A stretch of DNA of 45,763 bases from JBIOJB01 sp044450465 (GCA_044450465.1 JBIOJB010000006.1:1-45763), one strand, 5' to 3'. Counted from the stretch's first letter, positions 17,446 through 25,218 are shown. The notes: generated from the letters alone by a model not told the origin. Program-made: numbers and translations.

Positions 17446-18861
17446 CTCCGTCGCTGTAACTGCTCAGTGAAATTGTCATCGTGAGGCTACAACGGCTCGG
17501 CGCCAGGGGTGGTTGGCAGCGGGCGGCTGTCGAGAGGTGGAGCTCGCAAGCGAGGAGTTCTTGAGCTTCGACATGATGGGGACGGGCGCAAGGTCGGCGG
17601 CTTTGGAGTGGACCGCGACACGGTACAAGGCCTTCGGCTCGGTCAGCACTTTCTTGGCCAGGCATAAGCCGTCGGCGAAGACGCCGAGTGTGCCATCGAA
17701 GCGCTCATGGACTTCCACGCGGAGGTGGGTGCGGCTGGTGCGGTCTTGAGATCGAGGGATGTCGATGAGATGTGGACCGAAGTGCACGGTGTTGTCGTTG
17801 CCGACCACGCGTCGGTATTTGAAGCAGAAGAACTCCTCGAGCCGACGGTTCTTCGGCCAGGGTATCCAGGCTAGGTTGGGGTCTTGCGCGGCGACCATGA
17901 AGCGCCGGTTGTGGCGAGGGAGGCAGCGCTCGAGGACCTGGTTGGCGTCGCCTGCAGTGCAGGCGTTGGCCAGGCGTAGTTCACTGACGAGGCGGTCTTG
18001 GGAGGTTCCCCACAGCCGTTCCACTCGACCTTTGGCCTGCGGTGAGCGAGCCAGGATGAGGCTGACACCGAGCTCCTCTAGGAGCCGTCCGAACTGGGTT
18101 GGCTGGCGGCGCCCAGCGAGCTCTTCCTCGAGTGTGAGCCCGCTGTCCTTGGTGACCACGAAGATTGAGTGGCGGTCGGCGTAAAGGGCGAGCGGAATAC
18201 CCCGGCGACGGACAACTTCTCGCATCACTTCGAAGTAGCCCTGGGCGTCCTCTTGTTCTCGGAAGCGAGCCGACAGCACCTCTCCGGTGGCGTCGTCGAT
18301 GGCTCCGACCAGACTCAGATAGGGTCCTCGCCCTTCGAGCCAGTCGTGCCGGCTGGTGTCGACCTGCAAAAGCATGCCCGCCTTGGCATAGCGGTCGCGT
18401 CGGCGTCGGTGTCTAGGCGGTCGGCGCTTGCGTGGCGCCGGGACGCCGGCCGCGGTAAGGATGCGATGGACGCTGGGTCTGGAGATGGCCAGCCCGTGCT
18501 CCTCGACCAGGAGCTCGGTCAGATGCTGCTGGTTGAAACCTGCGTAGGTCGTGGTCGCCAGCTCCACCACCCGGCGCGCGACCTCTGGGTCTAGTGCGTG
18601 TACCGGACGGCGCCCACGATTGCCGTGCGACAGAGCTGCCGCGCCCGAGTCAGCGTAGGCAGCCTTCATGCGCTGCAGCTGGCGCACCGACAGGTCGAGG
18701 AGCCGAGCGGCTTCCGCGTTGACCAGCGCACCCGACTCCAAATGGTTGAGGACGATCAGCCGACGCTGCTCAGACGTAGTCAAGGTGATCCGGCCTCCAT
18801 TCATGGGGTGACGGAATCACAGAACAGTTCAGGGGTGACGTTTTTCTCAGAACTACCACAG
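17430..18861 (-). mobile_element. complete insertion sequence, ISNCY (IS1202-like) type, about 1.43 kb
   Basis: The element is bounded by imperfect terminal inverted repeats. The left end reads TGTCGTAGTTCCGTGA; the right end in reverse complement reads TGTGGTAGTTCTGAGA, with 13 of 16 positions identical. Outside them lie identical 17-18 bp direct repeats. It carries a single transposase gene on the minus strand with an intact catalytic triad. The intact ends, intact reading frame and perfect direct repeat indicate a recent insertion. The exact boundary may differ by one base because one extra G separates the right end from the repeat. The right boundary lies directly upstream of a TTGACA promoter box. 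Confidence 0.88.
17476..18804 (-). CDS. ISNCY family transposase
   Basis: DDE-type transposase of 442 residues. The N-terminus has a helix-turn-helix (residues about 10-60, DLSVRQLQRMKAAYADSG) and a second basic HTH region containing HGNRGRRP. The integrase-like catalytic core shows Asp149 in LLQVDTSRHDWLEGRGP, Asp210 in LALYADRHSIF and Glu262 in SPQAKGRVERLWGT, spaced as in a DDE triad. The C-terminal beta-rich domain carries typical promoter-distal motifs of this family (NDNTVHFGPHLIDIP). ATG 18804 is the start. The gene occupies almost the whole element. There is no sign of frameshift or truncation, so the enzyme may be active. Confidence 0.93.
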   Translation of the reverse strand: MNGGRITLTTSEQRRLIVLNHLESGALVNAEAARLLDLSVRQLQRMKAAYADSGAAALSHGNRGRRPVHALDPEVARRVVELATTTYAGFNQQHLTELLVEEHGLAISRPSVHRILTAAGVPAPRKRRPPRHRRRRDRYAKAGMLLQVDTSRHDWLEGRGPYLSLVGAIDDATGEVLSARFREQEDAQGYFEVMREVVRRRGIPLALYADRHSIFVVTKDSGLTLEEELAGRRQPTQFGRLLEELGVSLILARSPQAKGRVERLWGTSQDRLVSELRLANACTAGDANQVLERCLPRHNRRFMVAAQDPNLAWIPWPKNRRLEEFFCFKYRRVVGNDNTVHFGPHLIDIPRSQDRTSRTHLRVEVHERFDGTLGVFADGLCLAKKVLTEPKALYRVAVHSKAADLAPVPIMSKLKNSSLASSTSRQPPAANHPWRRAVVASR

Positions 18862-18879
18862 GACATCAACCAGCCCGGT
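18862..18879. repeat. right direct repeat flanking the IS (target site duplication)
   Basis: Second copy of GACATCAACCAGCCCGGT. Its last T is the first base of the TTGACA -35 box of the downstream gene, so the insertion left that promoter intact. Confidence 0.85.
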
Positions 18880-18907
18880 TGACAGGCTGCCGGGTCGGGT
18901 CTAGCCT
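18879..18907 (+). promoter_or_regulatory. promoter TTGACA-17-TAGCCT
   Basis: A consensus -35 TTGACA (18879-18884) and -10 TAGCCT (18902-18907) are separated by exactly 17 bp. Transcription would start near 18914, giving a leader of about 33 nt with a GGGGAGGGG ribosome site before ATG 18948. Confidence 0.75.
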
Positions 18908-18947
18908 TCCGGGTCAGCGGCCGTCCGGTCTGGGGGAGGGGTAGCGC

Positions 18948-20075
18948 ATGCGGCGGTTTGGCTCGGGTGAGGGACCTCTCATTTTGGTCATCCGGATAGC
19001 GGCTGGCCTGGCTGTGGTTGCTGCCTGTTTCTCGGTTTCCTCCGTTGTCCCGGGTCTTCCTCAGCTGGAGCGATCGGCTTCAGCCGCAACTGGCTATCAG
19101 CCGTGGACTCCTGATGGAAGCGCGCTTGGTTTCCACGACACCCAGGACTACTCAAACGGCGGATCTGGTGAATACGGAATAGACGCTGGGCTCCCAGTAG
19201 GCACAGCCATCAACGCTCCCGAGTCGGGAAACATTAAGTACACAAGTTGTCCGAATTGCGGTTACTGCTGGCCACCCGGCCACCTGGACGAGCAATTAGC
19301 CAGCGGTGCCTTCGTTTCCTTCGGTCATGTTCAAGCCGTCGCCTCCTACGCAGACGGTCAATGGCACAACAACGTGCCAGGCGGTACGGAGGTCGCCACC
19401 GTTCAGCAGGGACACTACACAAGCCCTCCATACGCGGCGTGCTTCAACCCTCACGTGGAGTTCATGTACAGCGCAAGCGGAAACTACCTGGTCGGCGGAA
19501 AATTCTCTCGCCCCTATTTCGTGCCGGCTAAATGGACCGGTGCAGGAACTTGTCCGCTGACGACCTGGCCGGGTGGAGGTGGCGGTGTTGATCCATGCCC
19601 CATACTGTCCGGTTACCTGCACGGAGTTGCTCCTGGGAGCATATGTACGGTCACGGCCTTTACCGAATTCGGGACGACGGACATAAAGTTCTACAGTGGG
19701 ACCACCGTCTCTCATGCCTATTTCGAGGCGTATTGGGGTGTTTGCACCAACAGCGTCGGCACCAACTACATCCAGTTCGCCTCCGAAACCTCCTACACCC
19801 CCTCCCAGATCACCACACCGACAGAAATCCAGGCTGATCTCTGGCTATACAACTGCAACGTGATTCCCTGCACGACGGTTTTCGAAGGCGCCTCTTATGA
19901 GGGGACCGGGACCTACCAGGCGCTTTACGAAGACAGCAATATCTATTTGAGCAACTCGTCGGAATGGTGCATGTATTTCTCGTATCAGACCTCGTACAGC
20001 TTCATCTACGCGCTGAACTACAATCCGCACACGGTGGCTTCCGGTTCGGTCGAGAACTGCGTCTCCTTCGGATAG
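18948..20075 (+). CDS. secreted protein with degenerate M23 (LytM)-like domain
   Basis: The 375-residue protein has an N-terminal hydrophobic segment (residues about 11-36), so it is exported or anchored. Residues about 60-180 follow the layout of an M23 peptidoglycan endopeptidase: EYGIDAGLPVGTAINAPESG matches the first metal-site region, FGHV then VQQGHY match the central strands, and NPHVEFMYS matches the HxHFE motif. Key metal ligands are changed: the first His is Glu75 and the second His of HxH is Glu171, while Asp79 and His169 remain. It is therefore probably catalytically inactive, like LytM regulators or binding modules. The C-terminal 190 residues are rich in Cys, Tyr and Thr and unrecognised. 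A consensus promoter and GGGGAGGGG ribosome site precede it. Confidence 0.65.
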   Translation: MRRFGSGEGPLILVIRIAAGLAVVAACFSVSSVVPGLPQLERSASAATGYQPWTPDGSALGFHDTQDYSNGGSGEYGIDAGLPVGTAINAPESGNIKYTSCPNCGYCWPPGHLDEQLASGAFVSFGHVQAVASYADGQWHNNVPGGTEVATVQQGHYTSPPYAACFNPHVEFMYSASGNYLVGGKFSRPYFVPAKWTGAGTCPLTTWPGGGGGVDPCPILSGYLHGVAPGSICTVTAFTEFGTTDIKFYSGTTVSHAYFEAYWGVCTNSVGTNYIQFASETSYTPSQITTPTEIQADLWLYNCNVIPCTTVFEGASYEGTGTYQALYEDSNIYLSNSSEWCMYFSYQTSYSFIYALNYNPHTVASGSVENCVSFG

Positions 20076-20226
20076 GGACCGGCACGTCGTAAGACTGTCA
20101 TTGATGAGCTTGCGATTTACTGCAGTCGAAGGTCCAAGCAGGTCAGCACGACGACGGTCTCGAAGGCCAGCAGAGGTAGATCAGAGACCGCCAAGTTTTG
20201 GTGGAGTGAGAACGACCGGCGGGGAG

Positions 20227-20232
20227 TAAGCT
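20227..20232 (+). promoter_or_regulatory. -10-like element of 41-aa membrane gene, leaderless architecture
   Basis: TAAGCT ends 7 nt before the GTG start at 20240, the spacing seen in front of argC, clpB and others. Confidence 0.5.
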
Positions 20233-20239
20233 CAGTTCT

Positions 20240-20365
20240 GTGGAACTCGTCGTCTTCCTGATCGCCGTCATCATCTTTGACATAGCGGCCCTGATCTCAG
20301 GCGTCGACTCGCGGGATTGGGGACGAGATCCGAGGTCCGACGGCCGGCCTCAGCGCTGGATCTAA
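20240..20365 (+). CDS. 41-residue single-pass membrane protein
   Basis: A short gene from GTG 20240 to TAA 20365. It encodes one transmembrane helix (LVVFLIAVIIFDIAALISG) followed by a charged tail with DSRDWGRDPR. Small proteins with a hydrophobic helix and a DSRD-like tail occur widely in Chloroflexota-like genomes in my recollection, but I know no function. Support is from the -10 hexamer, the clean hydrophobic/charged division and the stop position. The tail is probably cytoplasmic because it is Arg-rich. The flanks 20076-20239 and 20366-20440 hold no other gene that I can see. Confidence 0.6.
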   Translation: MELVVFLIAVIIFDIAALISGVDSRDWGRDPRSDGRPQRWI

Positions 20366-20440
20366 CCCACCTGAACTCGGCTCGGGCGATCTGCACAGCG
20401 TGCACTTCGCCGATGGGGCGTCACCCCAAGAAAATTCTTT

Positions 20441-20462
20441 GAGTTCAGGCTGAGTTCAGCAC
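20441..20462 (+). promoter_or_regulatory. 11-bp tandem repeat, possible OmpR/PhoB-type response regulator site
   Basis: GAGTTCAGGCT (20441-20451) is followed directly by GAGTTCAGCAC (20452-20462): eight bases repeated with an 11-bp period. This is the arrangement used by OmpR/PhoB-family regulators, and GTTCA resembles the half-site of PhoP boxes in actinobacteria. It lies 110 bp upstream of the proline-rich membrane protein gene. Confidence 0.5.
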
Positions 20463-20575
20463 CGACTCACAAGACGCGGACCGACTTCCAACTCTCGGCG
20501 CGGGAGGCGTTATGTACCTGACGTCGCAACAGCCGACGTCTCGGATTCCACTGGCTCTGACCGGGGGGTATGCAT

Positions 20576-21097
20576 ATGCTTCCAGACCGACGAATCAAAC
20601 GCGCCCAGCCGCACGCCGCAATTCGCAGACCTCGGGGTTGGTTCCTTTTCGGCGCCGCACTCGCTTCGGGCGGCATCGCGGGTTTCGCCGCGACCTCCGC
20701 GAGCGGGCCGTTCTCGGGCCTGCATGTCGACGCATCGCATCTCGGCGGGAGCGACACCACACAGGCCGAAATGAGCGCGGCCAAGCTGTTCCCTTCACCC
20801 ACCGCTCGCATCGTTCATCAGATCGTCTACGTCAAGTCGCCTACGACCGCGGAGCCGAAGTCAAAGCCCTCGCCCAGGGTCCACTCGGACGACATGCCCA
20901 GAATGACGCCTTCTGAATGGTGGGACTCGGATGAGAATGAAGGTGGCGACTCGGACGACCACTACGGCCGCCCGTCCGCCTCCCCTACACCAAGGCCCTC
21001 ACCTACGCCTATGCCGTCGCCGACCCCGCCCATGGCCTCACCATCGCCGACACCGTCACCCACGCCCTGCGTCTCGACTCCCACCAAGCCCTGCTGA
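20576..21097 (+). CDS. membrane-anchored Pro/Ser-rich protein
   Basis: I choose ATG 20576 over ATG 20570 because GGGGGG at 20563-20568 is 7 nt from it. The protein is about 173 residues. A basic N-terminus is followed by one hydrophobic segment (WFLFGAALASGGIAGFAAT, residues about 20-42), then an extracytoplasmic region with IVHQIVYVK, an acidic stretch (DSDENEGGDSDD) and a C-terminal repeat of Ser-Pro-Thr (PSPTP units). The tail resembles cell-wall-spanning linkers. Function is unknown. The upstream 11-bp direct repeat suggests control by a two-component regulator. A strong hairpin follows the stop. Confidence 0.7.
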   Translation: MLPDRRIKRAQPHAAIRRPRGWFLFGAALASGGIAGFAATSASGPFSGLHVDASHLGGSDTTQAEMSAAKLFPSPTARIVHQIVYVKSPTTAEPKSKPSPRVHSDDMPRMTPSEWWDSDENEGGDSDDHYGRPSASPTPRPSPTPMPSPTPPMASPSPTPSPTPCVSTPTKPC

Positions 21098-21113
21098 AAC
21101 TACGTCTTGCTTC

Positions 21114-21145
21114 GTCGGGGAGGGGTGCTCCCATCCCTCCCCGAC
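21114..21145. terminator. 11-bp perfect hairpin between convergent genes
   Basis: GTCGGGGAGGG (21114-21124) and CCCTCCCCGAC (21135-21145) form a perfect stem with a 10-nt loop. It lies 17 nt after the stop of the membrane protein gene and 18 nt after the stop of the opposing MmcQ/YjbR gene, so it could terminate both. No T-run follows. Confidence 0.65.
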
Positions 21146-21162
21146 CCGCGTCGGTCGTCACG

Positions 21163-21504
21163 TCATGTTTCCGGGTATGTGAAAGCGAGACTCTTGGGGA
21201 CGACCATCCGCCACGCGTCGATCACGAGCCCGCGCATCTCATCCAGCTCCAAAGTGGAGAGGCGAGCGAGCACCCAGTGGTAGCGCATGTCAGACGGCGT
21301 CGGATGCATGAACTTGTCCGGAGACCCGCCGATCAACCACTCTCGCTCTTCTTTGGGAAAAGCAAAACCCATGACAGTTTCGTCACGCGAGAATGAGAGA
21401 AACACCATTCGACCGACTCGAAACTTCACGCGGCCGCCAACGAGCACCTCGTAGCTTCGCGGCAGCTTCTGAGCCACGGCACGAACTTCGTTGATGGTGA
21501 CCAT
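21163..21504 (-). CDS. MmcQ/YjbR family protein
   Basis: A 113-residue cytoplasmic protein of the MmcQ/YjbR family, a small fold with a CyaY-like shape sometimes described as DNA-binding; its biochemical role is not settled. Visible features are the opening MVTINEVRAVAQKLP, the core GGRVKFRVGRMVFLSFSRDE and the C-terminal RYHWVLARLSTLELDEMRGL helix region. Length is normal (110-125). It lies 22 bp downstream of a small membrane protein gene on the same strand, which suggests a two-gene unit. Confidence 0.82.
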   Translation of the reverse strand: MVTINEVRAVAQKLPRSYEVLVGGRVKFRVGRMVFLSFSRDETVMGFAFPKEEREWLIGGSPDKFMHPTPSDMRYHWVLARLSTLELDEMRGLVIDAWRMVVPKSLAFTYPET

Positions 21505-21526
21505 CCGCGCTCAGACCGAAACTGAG

Positions 21527-21769
21527 CTAGGCCGTTATCCGGTCCCCGTGTTCGGCATAGAACCACGAACCGGAAACAAGCACGGCGGCGGCTACGCCGA
21601 CAACGGCGAGGCTGGCGGTCCAGTCCCATAAGAACGCAATCAGTCCAGACCCCAAGAAAAGTCCCAGTACCGCGAACTGACGTCGCATGGACCTGGCTGG
21701 GTTCTCGCTATCCCGACCGAGGTACTTCGGCAGGGATCTTACCCAGGCCCAAAGCGCCAACGCTGGCAT
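21527..21769 (-). CDS. 80-residue membrane protein, two transmembrane segments
   Basis: ATG 21769 starts a small protein with a basic N-terminal part (KYLGRDSENPARSMRRQF) and two hydrophobic helices, about residues 32-49 (FAVLGLFLGSGLIAFLW) and 50-70 (TASLAVVGVAAAVLVSGSWF). No family recognised. It is followed after 22 bp by the MmcQ/YjbR gene on the same strand, so the two may be cotranscribed. Confidence 0.6.
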   Translation of the reverse strand: MPALALWAWVRSLPKYLGRDSENPARSMRRQFAVLGLFLGSGLIAFLWDWTASLAVVGVAAAVLVSGSWFYAEHGDRITA

Positions 21770-21823
21770 GGAACCAGTATCCAGCGGCTGTCAAGGGCGC
21801 TTGTTTAGAGGTCGATCGGTGAC

Positions 21824-21938
21824 CTAGGTTCGGCGGCGGCGCGACCACCAGATGGCCCCGACGGCGATGACGATGAGCAAGACCACGCCGGCGATGATCT
21901 TGTTGGGCGTGATGGCGGCCGTAATGAGGTAATTCACT
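21824..21938 (-). pseudogene. small single-pass membrane protein gene with a one-base frameshift
   Basis: GTG 21938 opens VNYLITAAITPNK. After an AAA run (21900-21902) the reading must shift by one base to continue as IIAGVVLLIVIAVGAIWWSRRRR and stop at TAG 21824-21826. The shifted part is a perfect transmembrane helix with a basic anchor, and the total would be 37 residues. A TAGACT hexamer lies 6 nt before the GTG, the leaderless pattern used by intact genes nearby. Without the shift, the GTG frame runs into an Arg-rich sequence and the hydrophobic frame has no start. A homopolymer sequencing error or recent mutation are both possible. Confidence 0.45.
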
Positions 21939-21946
21939 CAGCCAGT

Positions 21947-22390
21947 CTATCGACCTTCTGCCGACCGCTTTCTCTCAGGTCTCGACGCAGCCGCGCTGTC
22001 AGCCCTTCCGGCGAGCTCTGAAAGGAAGGTTCGGATCGTGGCCTCGGCCATCCTGTGGAGATCGGCCAGCCCGAGATCGCCCGGCACTCGTGCGGCAGTG
22101 CGGTCGAACGTGACGCTCACTGTGACGCGGCTTCCGCCGCTCATGTCCGGTTCGATCGCGACCACACCTTCCATGTGGGAGAGGGGTGACGAACCTGCGC
22201 TCGGTGACCACTTGACGGGCACAAGCGTCCGCCCCGATCTGCTGCCGGGTATTGACCGGACCGGCTCAATCGCGCTGAGAACGTCGTTGCCAAGCGCGGA
22301 TTCGACCGTCCAGGCGCCGTTCTCTTCATTGAGCAGCGCAGACACGCGCGCCGAATCGCAATCAACGTTCACGGAGGCTTCGGCGAACAC
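21947..22390 (-). CDS. SRPBCC-like small protein
   Basis: A 147-residue predicted cytoplasmic protein starting at GTG 22390. The alternation of beta-strand-like segments (MFAEASVNVDCDSARVSALL, VVAIEPDMSGGSRVTVSVTF) ending in a long C-terminal helix (LADLHRMAEATIRTFLSEL) resembles the START/SRPBCC fold of polyketide cyclase-like and lipid-binding proteins, but this is a structural impression only. The last 20 residues are charged and probably disordered. No operon partner is evident; the downstream frameshifted small gene starts 9 bp after its stop. Confidence 0.55.
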   Translation of the reverse strand: MFAEASVNVDCDSARVSALLNEENGAWTVESALGNDVLSAIEPVRSIPGSRSGRTLVPVKWSPSAGSSPLSHMEGVVAIEPDMSGGSRVTVSVTFDRTAARVPGDLGLADLHRMAEATIRTFLSELAGRADSAAASRPERKRSAEGR

Positions 22391-22508
22391 CTAAAGGTCC
22401 CGCCTGCGGTTCCACTTCACACATTCAGGTTGAGCTGCCGGCCGTTTGGATCACAGGAGCATTCGACCCGGATCGGGCGGGCCACATTTCCCCCGTCTGA
22501 TCTTGCTC

Positions 22509-24080
22509 TCAGGACACCAGGTACACGCGAAGCAAGTCGGTGCTGAAGATCACCCTTGCTGGAATCGAGACATGACCGGAACTCGCCGTCACCAGGACAT
22601 CGCCCGACTGCAACTCCGGTGTGGCCTTGGCGGGAAGCTCGACCACATGCACCGATGCAAGGAGGCGGGTCACGTCGTTCGCGCCTCCGGTCACACTCGG
22701 CGGCGGCTGAAAGGCGAAGAGCGGAAACGAGTACTCGATACCGGCGCTGTCGGTGATGTACATGGTGTGCGAGCCGGCGGCTTTGTGGCCCGCCTGCAAA
22801 GCTGCGATTGTCCCGTCCTGGAAGGGCGTGGCGGCGATCACGGGGTAGGCGGTGAACATCCACAAGTTGGCGCCGAGGCCGTTGATGAGCAGCGCGGCCG
22901 TCCCCCACGTGGCGAGGCGCCGCTCCGACTCGGGTGAGCGCGTGCGGGCGAGCAGCGCCTCCGCACCATAGATCGTCAGTGCGATCGAAAAGGGCAGCAT
23001 CGCGGCCGCCCGCAGCGCGTGTGGAGTGCCCTCCCCGGTGAGCGCAGCTGCAATGGGCGATGCCAGGAAGCCGACAAGAATGAAGCGTCGAAGCGGCTCG
23101 TCAAAGCGCCGAAGGCACGCCTTGGCTCCAATGATCAAGAGCGGAATCGTGACCACCAAGAGCATCCCGCCGAAGTGGATGTTGTGGCGCCAGTTGAGGT
23201 CGCCCCATAACGGGAGGAACTCCGGCGAGGGGATGTACAGGAGGTAGTTGAGAACGAAATGGCCGAATCCGAACAGGACATTGGTGTGATTGAAGACGCT
23301 GAGATACTGAAAGCGGCCGGTAAGGGCTCCGGGGTGTGCCTCGCTCCAGTCAAAGAGGATCGCGTAGCCGGCGGCGACAGGGACCAAGGCCAGCCACCAT
23401 GACCCGCGGCGGTGCTGAGACAAACCGAAGGCCGCACACAGGACGGCGGCGAAAATGGCGATCTGCAGCCGGGCGGGCGAGTAGGTGAAGGTGCCCACCA
23501 TGAGCGCGCAGCCGGCGAGAAAGTAGTGGAGGCGAGGCCTTGAGGACTGCGCCGCGGCAAGGCAGTAGAGGGCGGCGCTGATCGCACAAACCAGCGAGAT
23601 GACCTCGAACGCGACGCGACTCTCTAACATGAGCCACGGCGTCATGCCCGCTACCAAGAACGTGACGACCGTGATCGTGTAGGAGCGCGTCAGCTTCCAG
23701 GCTGTGGCTGCCAGCAGCAGGACTGCAAGCGCCCCGAAGACGGCGGCCGGAACGCGGGCAGTGGTGATCGTCAAAGGTAAGAACCTCGTGACGGCCGCGA
23801 CCGCGTAGATGTACACGGGGTTCTTGTAGTCCTGGAACGACTCGAAGAAGAGCGGCAAGTGGACGCCGTGCTCGTCAGTGCTGTAGTGCGCGATGGCCCA
23901 CCCGTCGTAGCCGATGGCCGCCTCGTCCTGGTAGAAGCCTCGAGGCACGCTGGCCAGGGCGGCGAAATTACGCAGCGCCAACGCGAGCAGTCCGGCGGCG
24001 CAGAGCAAGCCCCAGTGCCGACGCAGAAATCTCTCGCCTGTCGACAGAAGCAGCGGCATCCGTGATGTTGGAACAGTCAT
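22509..24080 (-). CDS. GT-C type membrane glycosyltransferase (ArnT/PMT-like)
   Basis: An integral membrane protein of about 523 residues from ATG 24080 (a GTG at 24128 would add 16 residues). It has 10-12 hydrophobic segments. The first extracytoplasmic loop has YQDEAAIGYDGW, matching the acidic (D/E) catalytic motif of GT-C glycosyltransferases that transfer sugars from polyprenyl-phosphate carriers. Gly/Arg/Leu-rich helices and a soluble C-terminal domain of about 100 residues follow. The acceptor (protein, lipid or cell-wall polymer) is unknown. It is divergent from the SIMPL gene, with 85 bp between starts. Confidence 0.78.
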   Translation of the reverse strand: MTVPTSRMPLLLSTGERFLRRHWGLLCAAGLLALALRNFAALASVPRGFYQDEAAIGYDGWAIAHYSTDEHGVHLPLFFESFQDYKNPVYIYAVAAVTRFLPLTITTARVPAAVFGALAVLLLAATAWKLTRSYTITVVTFLVAGMTPWLMLESRVAFEVISLVCAISAALYCLAAAQSSRPRLHYFLAGCALMVGTFTYSPARLQIAIFAAVLCAAFGLSQHRRGSWWLALVPVAAGYAILFDWSEAHPGALTGRFQYLSVFNHTNVLFGFGHFVLNYLLYIPSPEFLPLWGDLNWRHNIHFGGMLLVVTIPLLIIGAKACLRRFDEPLRRFILVGFLASPIAAALTGEGTPHALRAAAMLPFSIALTIYGAEALLARTRSPESERRLATWGTAALLINGLGANLWMFTAYPVIAATPFQDGTIAALQAGHKAAGSHTMYITDSAGIEYSFPLFAFQPPPSVTGGANDVTRLLASVHVVELPAKATPELQSGDVLVTASSGHVSIPARVIFSTDLLRVYLVS

Positions 24081-24165
24081 TTGGACACAGCAAGGATGGG
24101 CGATTTCGGTACCCGGCTGAGGGCGCACGGTTGTTACCTCAGCCCGGATACGACGTTGCTATCAC

Positions 24166-24924
24166 ATGGAGCAGAACCCGACCGCCAACGTCCGTCTCGT
24201 CTTGATCGCAATTGTCCTTGCCGTCGCTCTGTCGATCGCCGTGACCGCGATGGTGATGGCCGCGAACCGGCCCACGGTGCTGCTGACCTCCCAAACGGCG
24301 GTCACCTCGGGCTCGCCCCAAGCGGGGGTTCTCACCACGGGGGAGGCGACGGTGTCACTGAAGCCCGACCTGGCCATGGTCTCAGCCGGGGTGCAGTCGA
24401 GCCAGAGCACGGCTGCAGCCGCGCAAAGCGACCTCGCCGCCAAAGCCGGCAAGCTCATCGCGCGAATCAAGGGATTGGGCGTCGCCGACAGCGACATCTC
24501 CACCAGCGGTTATTACGTGTCCCCGATGTACGAACCGGACGGGCAGATCGTCAGCGGGTACACGGCTGCTGAGGACCTCGTGATCAAGTGGCACAACGTC
24601 GACACCGTCGGCAGGACACTCGACGCGATGGTCCAGGAGGGCGGGGCGACTCGAATCACGGTTGGCTTTGGGCTGTCGGATCCCAAGTCGGGCCAGGCCC
24701 AGGCTCGTTCCCAGGCGATAGCCGAGGCTCGATCGAAGGCGGACGCGATGGCCAATGCCTCCGGGGTGAGGCTCGGACAGGTGGTGCGAATCAGCGACCT
24801 GTCCACCGCTACGGAGTTTCCACCTCAGTACGCGGCCGGCGCGGCGCCGTCGGCTGTGACCCAGGTCCCGGTCGGCCAGCTCGACGTGCAGGTAACCGTC
24901 GAGGTCGATTTCGCGATCGCGTAG
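24166..24924 (+). CDS. SIMPL domain-containing protein (DUF541)
   Basis: A 252-residue exported or anchored protein. Residues 9-33 form a signal/anchor helix (VLIAIVLAVALSIAVTAMVM). The rest is a SIMPL domain: VLTTGEATVSLKPDLAMVSAGVQ in two parts at its start, VADSDISTSGYYVSPMYEPDG in the middle, and the helix QARSQAIAEARSKADAMANA followed by GVRLGQVVRISD. Length and motif order match the family (YggE, BP26 and relatives), whose members form ring-like oligomers and have been linked to stress tolerance. No enzymatic role is known. Divergent from the GT-C gene. Confidence 0.92.
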   Translation: MEQNPTANVRLVLIAIVLAVALSIAVTAMVMAANRPTVLLTSQTAVTSGSPQAGVLTTGEATVSLKPDLAMVSAGVQSSQSTAAAAQSDLAAKAGKLIARIKGLGVADSDISTSGYYVSPMYEPDGQIVSGYTAAEDLVIKWHNVDTVGRTLDAMVQEGGATRITVGFGLSDPKSGQAQARSQAIAEARSKADAMANASGVRLGQVVRISDLSTATEFPPQYAAGAAPSAVTQVPVGQLDVQVTVEVDFAIA

Positions 24925-24947
24925 CTTCGTCCATTCGGCCGGCTGGG

Positions 24948-24953
24948 TATCGT
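24948..24953 (+). promoter_or_regulatory. -10-like element of the DUF2277 gene, leaderless architecture
   Basis: TATCGT ends 7 nt before ATG 24961 and there is no ribosome site. Confidence 0.5.
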
Positions 24954-24960
24954 TGTTGAC

Positions 24961-25179
24961 ATGTGCCGAAGCATCAAGACATTGCGTCAGGCCGACGTCG
25001 TCGCGTCGGACGATGAGATCCGAGCGGCCGCTCGCCAGTTCGTGCGCAAGGTGAGCGGTTTCAGAGAGCCGTCCTCAAGGCATGAGGAGGCTTTCGAAGG
25101 CGCGATCGATGAGATCTCGGTGGCGTCGCGACGGCTGCTCGACAGCATCGCCGGGAACCTGGTGGCCCACCGGCCTTAA
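24961..25179 (+). CDS. DUF2277 family protein
   Basis: A 72-residue protein opening with MCRSIKTLRQ and carrying EIRAAARQFVRKVSGFREPS and AIDEISVASRRLLDSI, which match the small DUF2277 family (MCRNIK… start, RKISG core). The family is common in Actinomycetota and Chloroflexota and has no known function. It is mostly helical, with no signal or membrane segment. It has its own leaderless-type promoter and is convergent with the Fpg-like gene. Confidence 0.9.
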   Translation: MCRSIKTLRQADVVASDDEIRAAARQFVRKVSGFREPSSRHEEAFEGAIDEISVASRRLLDSIAGNLVAHRP

Positions 25180-25218
25180 CGACCACGATTGACGTGCCCT
25201 CATACGCTGGTCGAGGTT

